The notes: generated from the letters alone by a model not told the origin. Shown: positions 7,774 to 15,118, numbered from the stretch's first letter. The stretch is 16,178 bases of DNA from an uncultured archaeon (GCA_937892815.1 CALBHZ010000227.1:1-16178), one strand, 5' to 3'. A program made the numbers and translations.

Positions 7774-8114
7774 CTAAAAAGCTTCAGCTTTTTTGTCAGA
7801 TCGTCCTTTCAATACTCTATCTCGCTCTATAGATTCATCAATTATGGCTTCGTCTCCTACGAATATTTCCCTTAGCCAGTTAGGGAGGCTGAGGATATAG
7901 CTAAAACGTCATCTTCTTCTAGGGTTTAGTATTGAGAGCGTTAAATCGCGCAACGATTTAATGTTAACCCCCTTCTCACGAAATCCTCCTTGAACTTCTT
8001 ATCATTTTTTAATTCCAGCTTTCCTGTGTTAAATCTATAACTAGCCTACGATTTCTCGCGCTTAGTTCTCAATTGAACTATTTTAGTAAGGGAAAGACCT
8101 AAATGAGTTCTCAT
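7774..8114 (-). pseudogene. Probable decayed ORF of unknown family
   Basis: Reading the minus strand from ATG 8114, the frame gives MRTHLGLSLTKIVQLRTK..., then a TAG, then coding-like FNTGKLELKNDKKFKEDFVR..., then TAA codons, then LEEDDVLAISSASL. A one-base shift near 7885-7895 then continues as PNWLREIFVGDEAII and DESIERDRVLKGRSDKKA to a TAG at 7774-7776. The pieces have the charged, balanced look of real archaeal protein rather than random translation, and together they would make a protein of about 110 residues. I do not recognise the family. It lies directly downstream of the radical SAM operon and may once have been its last gene. Alternatives are chance, or sequence errors in an intact gene. 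Confidence 0.4.
7776..7793 (-). terminator. Hairpin with T-tract at the end of the decayed ORF
   Basis: AAAAAGC and GCTTTTT form a 7-bp stem around TTCA, and the minus-strand product ends in a T run. It could end transcripts coming from the radical SAM side before the glycosyltransferase promoter. The stem is AT-rich and weak, so this is tentative. Confidence 0.35.
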
Positions 8115-8120
8115 ACAGCC

Positions 8121-8939
8121 TTAAAGAAAGGCCTTTAAGCTCAATTGAGGAAAGGCGAAAGACGTCCTCACTTTACGCTTATTTAATTCTGATTTTACGG
8201 TTCTTAAAATTCTCTCCATGTATAACTCATTCTTCGATAGCTCTAATATCTCCTCCGCCCTTTTCCCTAGAGATCTCTTAATGGAAAGAATGATCTTAGG
8301 TCTTAGCCTTAACATATCGATTATAACTTCGGTATTGGTCTCTTTTGCTAGCCCAGCTATTTCATTTATCGTTTCTTCGTCATCGTTAATAGTTGGAATT
8401 ATAGGACCGTAAAATATCCATCTCTTTACCCCCTTCTCACTTAGCTCCTCGATAATCTCCGCTCTTTTAGACGGAGGAGAAGCTCGAGGCTCGATTAACC
8501 TCGCTGTTTTATCGTTTAAGGTCGTTATAGTAACCCCCACATCGAACCTATCTCCTTTAATTAAATCTAGATCTCTCAGAACTAAATCAGATTTAGTTTG
8601 GATTGAAATGTAGAATTTAGCAGAACTTAAGATCTCCAGAGCTCTTCTCGTTATCATCTCCTTTTCTTCTATAGGCTGATAAGGGTCGGTAATGGTCGAT
8701 ATCCCAACTACTCCTATCTTCTTTCTCTTAACTTCCCGTTTGAGGAGCTGTAGGATATTTTCCTTTATTTTAATTACCTCTCCCCAATTATCCGACGCCT
8801 CTTTATCTTTCGTAAAACACCTACCGTAACAGTAAACACATCCGTGCATACAGCCGATATACGGATTAAAGGCGTAGTTTAAATCGGGAAGAGAGCTTTT
8901 GCTTAAAGCGCGTTTAACCTTAACGTATTCGATCTTCAA
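8121..8939 (-). CDS. Radical SAM protein, SPL/Rv2578c-like
   Basis: This 272-residue enzyme has the cluster motif C-x3-C-x2-C in YIGCMHGCVYCYGR (Cys30, Cys34, Cys37), so it should bind a 4Fe-4S cluster and cleave S-adenosylmethionine. The segment GISTITDPYQPIE (79-91) and the later YGPIIPTIND are typical of the group that includes the spore photoproduct lyase relatives and Rv2578c-type proteins, whose reaction is mostly unknown. The start is TTG 8939, overlapping the upstream TGA as TTGA, with GAGGAG 8 nt before it; the next Met is inside the cluster motif, so it cannot be the start. It is the last intact gene of an operon behind three small membrane proteins, which suggests a joint role that I cannot name. 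Confidence 0.85.
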   Translation of the reverse strand: MKIEYVKVKRALSKSSLPDLNYAFNPYIGCMHGCVYCYGRCFTKDKEASDNWGEVIKIKENILQLLKREVKRKKIGVVGISTITDPYQPIEEKEMITRRALEILSSAKFYISIQTKSDLVLRDLDLIKGDRFDVGVTITTLNDKTARLIEPRASPPSKRAEIIEELSEKGVKRWIFYGPIIPTINDDEETINEIAGLAKETNTEVIIDMLRLRPKIILSIKRSLGKRAEEILELSKNELYMERILRTVKSELNKRKVRTSFAFPQLSLKAFL

Positions 8940-9364
8940 GCCTCGATCTCCTCGAATGCAGGTAATCGCTTTTCTGCCTCAATAGTAGATATTCTCCACA
9001 CCTTCATTACTAAGGAAAATATTACGGGAAGCAGCAATATGAAGAGTAAGGTTGTGAACTCGGCTCTTATCGATATGCCTTGATAATGGAGCGTTAGGAG
9101 GCCGAAATTGCTTACATGCAAGATGTAGTAAATTAGAGCTACTTCAGCACATATTGAAAATACGATGCTAGCTTTCGTCCCCCTATAAAATCCAGATATA
9201 CCACTTAAAATAGCGATTAATAAGCCGATATACAGAAGGGAGGTAGGTATGGGAAATCCGAGGAAAACCGCTCTTTCTATCCAAAGAGGGGCTATAAACC
9301 AGATTAGCAGGTTTATCGAGAAGTAAACACATCCAACGATTAATCTACCTATTAAGCCCCTCAT
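8936..9364 (-). CDS. Small four-helix membrane protein, unknown function
   Basis: The 142-residue product has about four membrane helices (roughly 7-28, 40-60, 65-85 and 102-122) and a charged C-terminal tail of about 20 residues ending AEKRLPAFEEIEA. No family is recognised. ATG 9364 lies inside the preceding gene with a 20-nt overlap, and its TGA overlaps the TTG of the radical SAM gene. Such tight packing implies co-expression with both neighbours. Confidence 0.65.
   Translation of the reverse strand: MRGLIGRLIVGCVYFSINLLIWFIAPLWIERAVFLGFPIPTSLLYIGLLIAILSGISGFYRGTKASIVFSICAEVALIYYILHVSNFGLLTLHYQGISIRAEFTTLLFILLLPVIFSLVMKVWRISTIEAEKRLPAFEEIEA
8948..8953 (-). promoter_or_regulatory. Shine-Dalgarno for the radical SAM TTG start
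   Basis: GAGGAG on the minus strand lies 8 nt before TTG 8939, inside the end of the preceding membrane-protein gene. It supports a non-ATG start for the radical SAM protein. Confidence 0.5.
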
Positions 9365-9899
9365 AGTGGATACACCGATTAGATCCGTAATTTAGATAAC
9401 TAATCGGAAGGTTAGAAGACGGAGATTCGCTTAAGCGAGAACGAGATACATGTTGTGCCGGCTCTTCGTAATACATCGATCGTTCAAAGGCTTTAGTTAA
9501 GTTAGCTTGAACTTTGAGAAAAGGGACAATCTCAAATCCTATTACCGCTTTAAGCTTAACATAAGTTAGATCTAAGCCTTCTGGCAATGGAAGAACGAGC
9601 TTTAGCTTTTCCTTTTCACCAGGATTCAAGTAGACGGATTTAAATGATTTAGCAACTAGGTCCTCACCCTCGAACATTAGTGCTCCAATTGAAAGGTTAA
9701 TTGGATAAAAGCCGTTATTGCTTACAGTTAAATTCTCAATTACTACATGAGTATAGTTGAAGTACGTAATGACATATTGTTGGTTTTCCAACATACTTCC
9801 GTATAGCGAGTAGCCAGAGTAGAGTAAGGTTAATAGTACCAAGATAGCGGTTACGGTTAAGACTAGTTTAACGTAGGTAATGGGCCTATCTGAGCTCAT
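9345..9899 (-). CDS. Single-pass membrane protein with extracytoplasmic domain, unknown function
   Basis: The 184-residue product has one N-terminal membrane helix (about 9-33, KLVLTVTAILVLLTLLYSGY) followed by a beta-rich domain of about 115 residues with several N-glycosylation sequons (NYT, NLT, NLS). Phrases such as VSNNGFYPINLSI and YLNPGEKEKL recall LEA14/WHy-like or other surface beta-sandwich domains, but I cannot assign it. The last 35 residues are Ser/Arg/Asn-rich and look disordered. The start ATG overlaps the upstream stop as ATGA, and GAGGGG lies 2 nt before the ATG. The protein is probably anchored in the membrane with the domain outside. Confidence 0.65.
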   Translation of the reverse strand: MSSDRPITYVKLVLTVTAILVLLTLLYSGYSLYGSMLENQQYVITYFNYTHVVIENLTVSNNGFYPINLSIGALMFEGEDLVAKSFKSVYLNPGEKEKLKLVLPLPEGLDLTYVKLKAVIGFEIVPFLKVQANLTKAFERSMYYEEPAQHVSRSRLSESPSSNLPISYLNYGSNRCIHYEGLNR

Positions 9900-10210
9900 T
9901 TCCCCTCTTTTTCCTCTATCTTCGCTACCCCAACTCCCTTCTCCACTTTAAACGTAACCATTCCTATCCCACGATCTACTTTCATGTACTCAACCCCTCT
10001 AACTAAGAATATAGAACCTACCCAAGCCATTATCCCTAAGAAGAGGGCTTTAACCGCGGCTAGGAATAAGGTCTTCAATATTCCCTCCAATCCTTCAGCT
10101 TGTATATTTGAAAAGGACGTAAACATTCCATAAGCGATGTAGAAGGTAAAGAGTAGAAGGCCGGTACCTATAAAGCTTAGAGCTAAGCCTATCGCTCCAG
10201 ATTCCCTCAT
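9896..10210 (-). CDS. Small two-helix membrane protein, unknown function
   Basis: From ATG 10210 the product is 104 residues, with helices at about 7-30 and 46-72 and a basic cytoplasmic-looking tail ending KIEEKEGK. No family is recognised. A longer frame from TTG 10225 adds five residues, but a TATATAT element is centred 27 nt before ATG 10210, which fits a leaderless start there. This is the first gene of the operon that runs through two more membrane proteins to the radical SAM gene; the next start overlaps its stop as ATGA. Confidence 0.65.
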   Translation of the reverse strand: MRESGAIGLALSFIGTGLLLFTFYIAYGMFTSFSNIQAEGLEGILKTLFLAAVKALFLGIMAWVGSIFLVRGVEYMKVDRGIGMVTFKVEKGVGVAKIEEKEGK

Positions 10211-10233
10211 ATTCCGTATTTTCAAGTTATTAG

Positions 10234-10241
10234 ATATATAG
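10234..10241 (-). promoter_or_regulatory. TATA box of the membrane/radical SAM operon
   Basis: The minus strand reads GGAAAGCTATATATC, with TATATAT at 10240-10234 and a purine-rich BRE-like flank upstream. The centre is 27 nt from ATG 10210, the expected distance for a leaderless transcript. It lies in the 36-nt gap after the thiamine-binding gene, so this operon has its own promoter. Confidence 0.6.
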
Positions 10242-10246
10242 CTTTC

Positions 10247-10540
10247 CTAACTTTCTACGGCCTTTTTCTTACTCTCTATGCTTATCGGTTTATCCCTTCT
10301 TTCATCCACTCTCAAGATAATGTACAGCCTTTTTACGCCCACTGAGAAAACCGCTTCTCTAGCCCTTTCAACTGCTTTGAAGATATCAGTTATGTTTTCC
10401 GCCTCTAAGGTCGTGCTCATAGCTCCTATCTCTACCTTAAGACCTGTTTTTCTCAGTTCATTAATTGCAACCTTCACATATTTACTGACGCTTACATCCT
10501 CTCCAATGGGAATCATACTGATGTCCGCGACGACCGTCAT
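10247..10540 (-). CDS. MTH1187/UPF0045-family thiamine-binding protein
   Basis: The 97-residue product (MTVVADISMIPIGED...) matches the small ferredoxin-like MTH1187/YkoF-type family, whose members form tetramers and bind thiamine or a related pyrimidine. Conserved features seen are the N-terminal strand ending in PIG, the KTGLKVEIGAMSTTLEAE stretch with its invariant MsTtle-like core, and the helix AVERAREAVFSVGVKR. I chose ATG 10540 rather than GTG 10555: the ATG overlaps the upstream TGA as ATGA, has GAGGAGG just before it, and gives the usual family N-terminus. It is the last gene after the ROK kinase and methyltransferase. Confidence 0.85.
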   Translation of the reverse strand: MTVVADISMIPIGEDVSVSKYVKVAINELRKTGLKVEIGAMSTTLEAENITDIFKAVERAREAVFSVGVKRLYIILRVDERRDKPISIESKKKAVES

Positions 10541-11073
10541 ATTCCTCCTCTCCACCTTTCTCCATTAAAAGCTTCTTCCTTCTCAACGAAAATTACGTAT
10601 CTCTCCTCTTCTACCATATATCTAAATCTAAAAAAGGCGCGCTTGAAAGCTGAAAGCGTCTCGAACATGCTTACCTTTAGCTCATCTGGGCTATGTGGAG
10701 ATGATCGGCTCGATGGGGTCCAATCGAAAATTACGGCAAAACCTAGCTCTTTCATTGCTCTCCATATCTCCTCCACAGCTTTCTTCTTATTATCTATATG
10801 ATGGAAGGTGTAGGAAGAAGCCACGATCCCGAATACGTTATCCTTAAAGGGAAGATGTTCGGCATTTGCTTGAACGAGCTCTAAGTTTGGATTTTTCAAG
10901 CTTAAGTTAACCTTCTTTAGCTTTTCTAAATTTACGTCTATTCCAATTATTAACTTATTTTCAATGAAATCGAGCATTCTCTTTAAGTTATATCCTTCTC
11001 CAGTTCCTATATCTAGGGCAGCTCCCGGTACCTTTAACTTGTATAGCTCGGTTGGATCTTTAGGGAAGATCAT
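10537..11073 (-). CDS. Class I SAM-dependent methyltransferase
   Basis: The 178-residue product has the Rossmann methyltransferase motifs of the Methyltransf_11 type: motif I LDIGTGEGY (20-28), the acidic residue after beta-2 in IGIDVN (Asp46), NAEHLPFKDNVFGIVASSYTFHHI (70-93) carrying motifs II/III, and a predicted SAM-binding sheet continuing to about 118. The C-terminal part (120-178) is basic, aromatic and unassigned. The substrate is unknown; a small molecule, quinone-like or protein acceptor are all possible. The ATG overlaps the ROK stop as ATGA and has GAGGT 5 nt upstream, and the stop overlaps the thiamine-binding gene. Confidence 0.8.
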   Translation of the reverse strand: MIFPKDPTELYKLKVPGAALDIGTGEGYNLKRMLDFIENKLIIGIDVNLEKLKKVNLSLKNPNLELVQANAEHLPFKDNVFGIVASSYTFHHIDNKKKAVEEIWRAMKELGFAVIFDWTPSSRSSPHSPDELKVSMFETLSAFKRAFFRFRYMVEEERYVIFVEKEEAFNGERWRGGI

Positions 11074-11945
11074 ATCCTACCTCTTCTCTCAGCGTAATGA
11101 GCCGCTCCTATCAGAGGAGCGTTTTCCCTAAGCTTAGAAGGCTTAATCGATGGTAAATCTACATTCACATAAGTGTTGATTAAGTCTATAGATGGTTTGA
11201 TGTATTCTTCCCATCTATTCAAAGCTAAACCTCCTCCGATTACTATCGTATCCGGATCGTAGACGTATATGACGCTGGCGATACCAGCTGCATTTAAACG
11301 ATAGCATTCTTCAAATAACCTTTCAGCTATCCTATCGCCTACCTCCCTTCTCGAAAATACCTCCTCGGTTGATTCAGCTCTCCTTCCTTTAGATAAGTAG
11401 TTATAGAAATTTACGATGCCGGCTCCAGAGCAATATGCTTCCCAATGTCCTAAGCCGCCACATCCACATCTAAGCCTTCCTTTGGGATCCAAAACTATAT
11501 GACCTATTTCATGAGCATTTCCATATCTGCCTTTTAGAACCTTTCCATCTACGACGATGCCTCCACCTATTCCCGTTCCTATCGTAAGATAGACGAAGTT
11601 ATTTGTTCCATTTCCGTGCAATTTTTCACCAATAGCTCCAGCTACGCCATCGTTTATAACTTCGATAGGGAGGTCTAGGGATTTGAGAATACCTATGATG
11701 TTAAACCTCTTAAAGGGTAGATTTGGAGAAAAGACTTCATTTCCCTTGAAAAGACCAGCTATCGATATGCCAATGGCTTTAACTTCATCGGTTCTCACGA
11801 TATTAATTAGCCTTAACAGCTGATTTTTGAATGAATTGAAGTCCTCTCTTTGAATTCTTTCCTCTACTTTTCTAATAACTAAGCCTCTATCTACTAAAGC
11901 TACCCTTATATTCGTTCCCCCTATATCTACACCAATAGATACCAT
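11070..11945 (-). CDS. ROK-family sugar kinase (glucokinase/hexokinase type)
   Basis: From ATG 11945 the product is 291 residues. It has the phosphate loop GVDIGGTN (5-12), catalytic Asp99 in INDGVAGA, TIGTGIGGG (121-129), the ROK substrate/zinc segment HEIGH (145-149), the Cys cluster CGCGGLGHWE (160-169) with Cys160, Cys162 and His167 in place of the more common final Cys, and GGGLALN near the C-terminus. The HWEAY form is seen in archaeal ATP-dependent broad hexokinases, so phosphorylation of glucose or a related hexose is likely. An upstream in-frame ATG at 11993 would add 16 residues, but ROK proteins begin right before the phosphate loop. It is the first gene of a three-gene operon and divergent from an MFS transporter. 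Confidence 0.88.
   Translation of the reverse strand: MVSIGVDIGGTNIRVALVDRGLVIRKVEERIQREDFNSFKNQLLRLINIVRTDEVKAIGISIAGLFKGNEVFSPNLPFKRFNIIGILKSLDLPIEVINDGVAGAIGEKLHGNGTNNFVYLTIGTGIGGGIVVDGKVLKGRYGNAHEIGHIVLDPKGRLRCGCGGLGHWEAYCSGAGIVNFYNYLSKGRRAESTEEVFSRREVGDRIAERLFEECYRLNAAGIASVIYVYDPDTIVIGGGLALNRWEEYIKPSIDLINTYVNVDLPSIKPSKLRENAPLIGAAHYAERRGRI
11079..11083 (-). promoter_or_regulatory. Shine-Dalgarno for the methyltransferase
   Basis: GAGGT on the minus strand lies 5 nt before ATG 11073 in the tail of the ROK gene. It fits coupled translation of the second gene of this operon. Confidence 0.5.
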
Positions 11946-11967
11946 TTGTAATTTTATAACATTACAA
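11946..11967. promoter_or_regulatory. Perfect palindrome, candidate operator between ROK kinase and MFS genes
   Basis: TTGTAAT (11946-11952) and ATTACAA (11961-11967) form a perfect 7-bp inverted repeat with an 8-nt AT-rich spacer. The half-site centres are about 15 nt apart, compatible with a dimeric regulator. It directly abuts the ROK ATG on the minus strand, and a weak TATA (ATTAAAG, near 11970, about 27 nt from that ATG) lies right next to it. A bound protein would block transcription start of the kinase operon and could also reach the MFS promoter. No regulator gene is in the window. Confidence 0.45.
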
Positions 11968-12000
11968 GGCTTTAATGATTTTTGTTTTGTCATGTAAAAG

Positions 12001-12006
12001 TTTAAA
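12001..12006 (+). promoter_or_regulatory. TATA-like element for the MFS gene
   Basis: TTTAAA inside the palindromic GTTTAAAC, preceded by the purine-rich TAAAA, lies about 35 nt before TTG 12038 and about 26 nt before an out-of-frame ATG at 12027. Being symmetric it could also serve the minus strand. Confidence 0.4.
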
Positions 12007-12037
12007 CGTTATTATTGGAAAATGGGATGAGAACGGC

Positions 12038-13228
12038 TTGATTAGGGCTAAGGAGCTTATCTTCATCACAATCTCACTGGCGTGTTACTTAATCTTCGCA
12101 ATGTATAGATTATGCTTCGGCGTTGTAATACCGGCTATAGAGGAGGCTTTCCAAGTAGATAAAGCAGCGGCAGGTGCGCTGTTCTCCGCTACCAGCTTAG
12201 CAACAGCTACTGGAGCGGCCATTGCTGGAGCCTTTATGGCTCGTATGGGCATGAAGAGGACCTATTTACTTGGCTTGATCATATTATGCTTCGGTATGGC
12301 TGTAGCGCCTACTTCATTTAATTTTGCAGTTCTCAGCTTTTACTTAGTTATAGCGAGTTTCGGTGCTGGGCTATTTTTGCCTACCCTTTACACCATACTT
12401 GGTGAATATAAAGCGAAGTCAAGAGCTATGATATTAGGAATAGCGAACTCGACCTTCAGTTTAGGAGGATTTATAGGACCTTGGCTAGCTGCACAACTCA
12501 TAATAATTTATGGTTGGTCCTCTCCTTTTCTCGCTTTTTCCCTTATAGGTTTTTTATTAGTTCCTATATTTTGGCTCTTCGCTCATCCATTACGCAATGA
12601 GATGAGTGAAGGTTCAAGGATTTCTAAAGGCTACAGCCAAGTTCTAAGGAAGGGAAACGTGATAAAGTTGCTCGCTTCCATAACGATTTCAAATTTCGCT
12701 TTCTTCTCAATAATTGCATGGACCCCTACATTCCTTATAGAATTTCAAGGTTTCGATTTTTACATTGCAAGTATAGTCTTTAGCCTTTTTTCGCTCTCCG
12801 GCATTTTCGGTTCCATAATCCTAGGCAAGATATCAGATAAGTTAAGCAATAGGAATCGCTTAGCGTTTATTACCGCATTTATCTCAGGGCTCATATCGAT
12901 CTTTCTTTATACTATGAGAAGCGATTATACCTTTATTATAGCTGCTATGGTGCTATTCGGTTTTACATTCTACCCCTTCTGGAACCTACAGATGGCTATA
13001 GCTCAAGAATCTGTAGAACGAAAATACGTAGGAATAGTGACGGGAATAATGTATACGGCATCCCTTACCGGTAGCATTATTTCACCTGCACTAGTTGGTG
13101 TGTTGATCGAAACTATAGGAATTGTTCCTTCAATGCTGTATGGCGCTAGCATACCTACGATACTCTACTCGTTCATAGTCCTTACATGCAAGGATTTAAG
13201 AGATGTAAGCAATAAAGATCACAATTAA
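12038..13228 (+). CDS. Major facilitator superfamily transporter
   Basis: This protein of about 396 residues has twelve predicted membrane helices. The helix 2-3 loop reads GAFMARMGMKRTYLLG, a form of the MFS signature loop, and the second half repeats it as ILGKISDKLSNRNRLAF, with a longer cytoplasmic loop (HPLRNEMSEGSRISKGYSQVLRKGN) between halves. The substrate cannot be told; the position between a sugar kinase and a glycogen debranching gene makes a sugar or sugar-derived solute plausible. The open frame extends upstream to ATG 11975, but that N-terminus (with LSCKSLNVIIGKWDENG) is unlike MFS proteins and would start before the likely promoter, so I prefer TTG 12038, just before helix 1. 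The 3' end converges on the GH133 gene across 26 nt. Confidence 0.82.
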   Translation: MIRAKELIFITISLACYLIFAMYRLCFGVVIPAIEEAFQVDKAAAGALFSATSLATATGAAIAGAFMARMGMKRTYLLGLIILCFGMAVAPTSFNFAVLSFYLVIASFGAGLFLPTLYTILGEYKAKSRAMILGIANSTFSLGGFIGPWLAAQLIIIYGWSSPFLAFSLIGFLLVPIFWLFAHPLRNEMSEGSRISKGYSQVLRKGNVIKLLASITISNFAFFSIIAWTPTFLIEFQGFDFYIASIVFSLFSLSGIFGSIILGKISDKLSNRNRLAFITAFISGLISIFLYTMRSDYTFIIAAMVLFGFTFYPFWNLQMAIAQESVERKYVGIVTGIMYTASLTGSIISPALVGVLIETIGIVPSMLYGASIPTILYSFIVLTCKDLRDVSNKDHN

Positions 13229-13254
13229 AGAAGATTGCGAGTGCTCTTTTACCG

Positions 13255-15096
13255 TTAAGCAAGCCATATTTCAGTGAACTCTCCTCTTTTTCCCATGTAA
13301 TCTTCAATTGAAGATCTTATTACTTCTCCTACGCTCCAGGCTTGAAGAAGGCACCCGTCCGGTCTGTGAGGCGGATCTCCATCGAATATTTCATTTAAAC
13401 ATCCTGGAGATGGAGCTTTAGGCAAATATAGTAAAAGCGGTAGGATTATGGAGTTGAAAACTACCCTAGAGTTAAGTCCATATCTTACGCTCACTTTAGA
13501 TAGGAAGCCTGAAAGCCAAGGCCAAACTGTTCCGTTGTGATAAGCTAGATCTCTAGATCTGATATCTCCTCTATACCTGCCTATATACCCTCCTTCCCTA
13601 GGAGATAAGGATCTCAACCCGAAAGAAGTTGCGAGTTCCTTCCATATGTTCGTCAACGCCAATTTAGCCTTTTCGGGGCTGATTTCTAGACAATCCATAG
13701 CTAGCGCTATAACTTGATTTGGTCTCATAACGCTATCTTTGACTTCTCCAATATGATCGTAAAACCATCCCTTTTCCTCACACCAGAAAAGATCTTCAAA
13801 CGATCTTTCCGCTCTTCCCAGCGTATTAGTAACTTCATCATTATTTAGGCTTTTACTTAGTGCTTTACACGTCTTCACATATAAGTCCAGAAGTGAGATC
13901 CATAAGGCTTCAACCTCTACGGCCATTCTCGATCTATCTATCAAGAGGTTATCGTCGATCTTTACATCCATCCAAGTCCAAGGACCGTGTTCTAATAATC
14001 CGTACTCGTTAATCGAAGTTAAGTGTCTATCCACTATAGCTTTTAGCTTTGGGAATAGCTTCTCTAGGAAATCGGTATCGTTCGTATAGGCTAAGTAATA
14101 TTTAAGAGCGTGTGCTAACCATAGAGTTGAATCAACGGAGGTATAGATGGGTTTCTCATTAATCTCATCTATAAATTCAGGTAAAACACCGTCTCTCTCG
14201 TATTTTAATATACTTAAAAGAACGCCTCTCGCGTCTTTAAACCTCCCCCTAACGATGAGGAGGCCGGGCATCGCTATAAAAGAATCTCTCGTCCAAACCG
14301 TAAACCACGGATATCCCGCGATGATAGACCTCTTTCCATAAGCTCCTCTTACGATTAATTGGTCCGCAGCTCTGTACAATAGATCTAGGTTAGGTAGGTT
14401 ATAGCTGGGCTTCTGAAGTTGTAGTTTCTTAACTTCGTAAATATCTGATTTAATGGAGATTAAGGCCTTCTCGGATCTTATCTTAATTAAACAAGGGGAA
14501 AGCTGGAAATCTACATGATCTTCTCCCCTTTCTTCATCTAAACGAAATCTAATAGGGCCTATTTTGTCAAACTGAGCCCTTAATTCGCCATTTGAAGAAA
14601 GCTGGAAAACCCTTCCTTTCCGCTTAATACTTAGTGAATTGCCTAACTCATTTACCTCGATTTCACTAATCGATTTCTCATTATTAACTTCATAAATGTG
14701 CCTCATAGCGAATAGTGGAAAGATCTCTATCTCTTCACTTCCTCTATAATCTACGACCACGTTTATTCCCTTATCAAAATAGTACTTTACCCTAAGAGGG
14801 TTCTCCTCATACTTGTATAGAAAGGATATGCTATCAATGTTTACCGTACAGTAAATGGGAAGTATGCCTTCTCCATCTATAGGACTAGCTATTATCTTAT
14901 CGTAAATCCTAATTTGAACGCCTGAGACTATAACATGTCTCTTAAAGGGAGGGCTTAAGCTACAAATCCACGCTCCGTGATATTTCCTCTTTAGCTTACC
15001 ATCTGAAGGTAGGAGTAGAAAGCCTCCATAACCGTCCGCTATAATCCACTCTTTTTCGATTACTTCATCCAATTGCGGAAGATCTGAGCCTAACAT
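13255..15096 (-). CDS. Glycogen debranching enzyme (amylo-alpha-1,6-glucosidase, GH133)
   Basis: This 613-residue enzyme should remove alpha-1,6 branches from glycogen-like polymer in the cytosol. The N-terminal domain (about 1-225) has EWIIADGYGGFLLLPSDG (16-33) and KYHGAW, as in the archaeal/bacterial GDE N-domain. The (alpha/alpha)6 catalytic domain has YPWFTVWTRDSFIAMPGLL (262-280), VDSTLWLAHAL, GPWTWMDVK, VEVEALW, MRPNQVIAL, GLRSLSP, YHNGTVWPW (519-527) and NEIFDGDPPHRPDGC (568-582, Glu569), followed by QAWSVGEVIR. The length and motif order are those of the archaeal debranching enzymes. The ATG at 15096 has a TATA 26 nt upstream, so it is probably leaderless. It is divergent from a GH57 gene, its natural partner. 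Confidence 0.93.
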   Translation of the reverse strand: MLGSDLPQLDEVIEKEWIIADGYGGFLLLPSDGKLKRKYHGAWICSLSPPFKRHVIVSGVQIRIYDKIIASPIDGEGILPIYCTVNIDSISFLYKYEENPLRVKYYFDKGINVVVDYRGSEEIEIFPLFAMRHIYEVNNEKSISEIEVNELGNSLSIKRKGRVFQLSSNGELRAQFDKIGPIRFRLDEERGEDHVDFQLSPCLIKIRSEKALISIKSDIYEVKKLQLQKPSYNLPNLDLLYRAADQLIVRGAYGKRSIIAGYPWFTVWTRDSFIAMPGLLIVRGRFKDARGVLLSILKYERDGVLPEFIDEINEKPIYTSVDSTLWLAHALKYYLAYTNDTDFLEKLFPKLKAIVDRHLTSINEYGLLEHGPWTWMDVKIDDNLLIDRSRMAVEVEALWISLLDLYVKTCKALSKSLNNDEVTNTLGRAERSFEDLFWCEEKGWFYDHIGEVKDSVMRPNQVIALAMDCLEISPEKAKLALTNIWKELATSFGLRSLSPREGGYIGRYRGDIRSRDLAYHNGTVWPWLSGFLSKVSVRYGLNSRVVFNSIILPLLLYLPKAPSPGCLNEIFDGDPPHRPDGCLLQAWSVGEVIRSSIEDYMGKRGEFTEIWLA

Positions 15097-15118
15097 CGCT
15101 TAAGCTAGGGATCTCAAC

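Larger units (their letters stand above)
7714..8120. other. Intergenic stretch without an intact gene
   Basis: About 400 bases separate the radical SAM stop from the glycosyltransferase start. It contains the glycosyltransferase promoter (near 7740), an AT-rich hairpin (AAAAAGC-TTCA-GCTTTTT, 7776-7793) and a broken coding-like stretch on the minus strand, described separately. No RNA gene was recognised. Confidence 0.6.

Noticed and set aside
8120..8139. CTTAAAG-N6-CTTTAAG hairpin across the radical SAM stop
   Set aside because: The stem is AT-rich, overlaps the coding end and has no T-tract after it on the minus strand; likely chance.
8068..8147. Two copies of the palindrome TCAATTGA within about 75 nt
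   Set aside because: An AT-rich 8-mer recurring once in such sequence is expected often; the flanks are not shared.
10211..10225. TTG 10225 as start of the two-helix membrane protein
   Set aside because: ATG 10210 is at the correct distance from a strong TATA box; TTG 10225 would be only about 12 nt from it.
11946..11993. ATG 11993 as ROK kinase start
   Set aside because: It adds 16 residues not typical of ROK proteins and would place the operator palindrome inside the coding region; ATG 11945 gives the family N-terminus.
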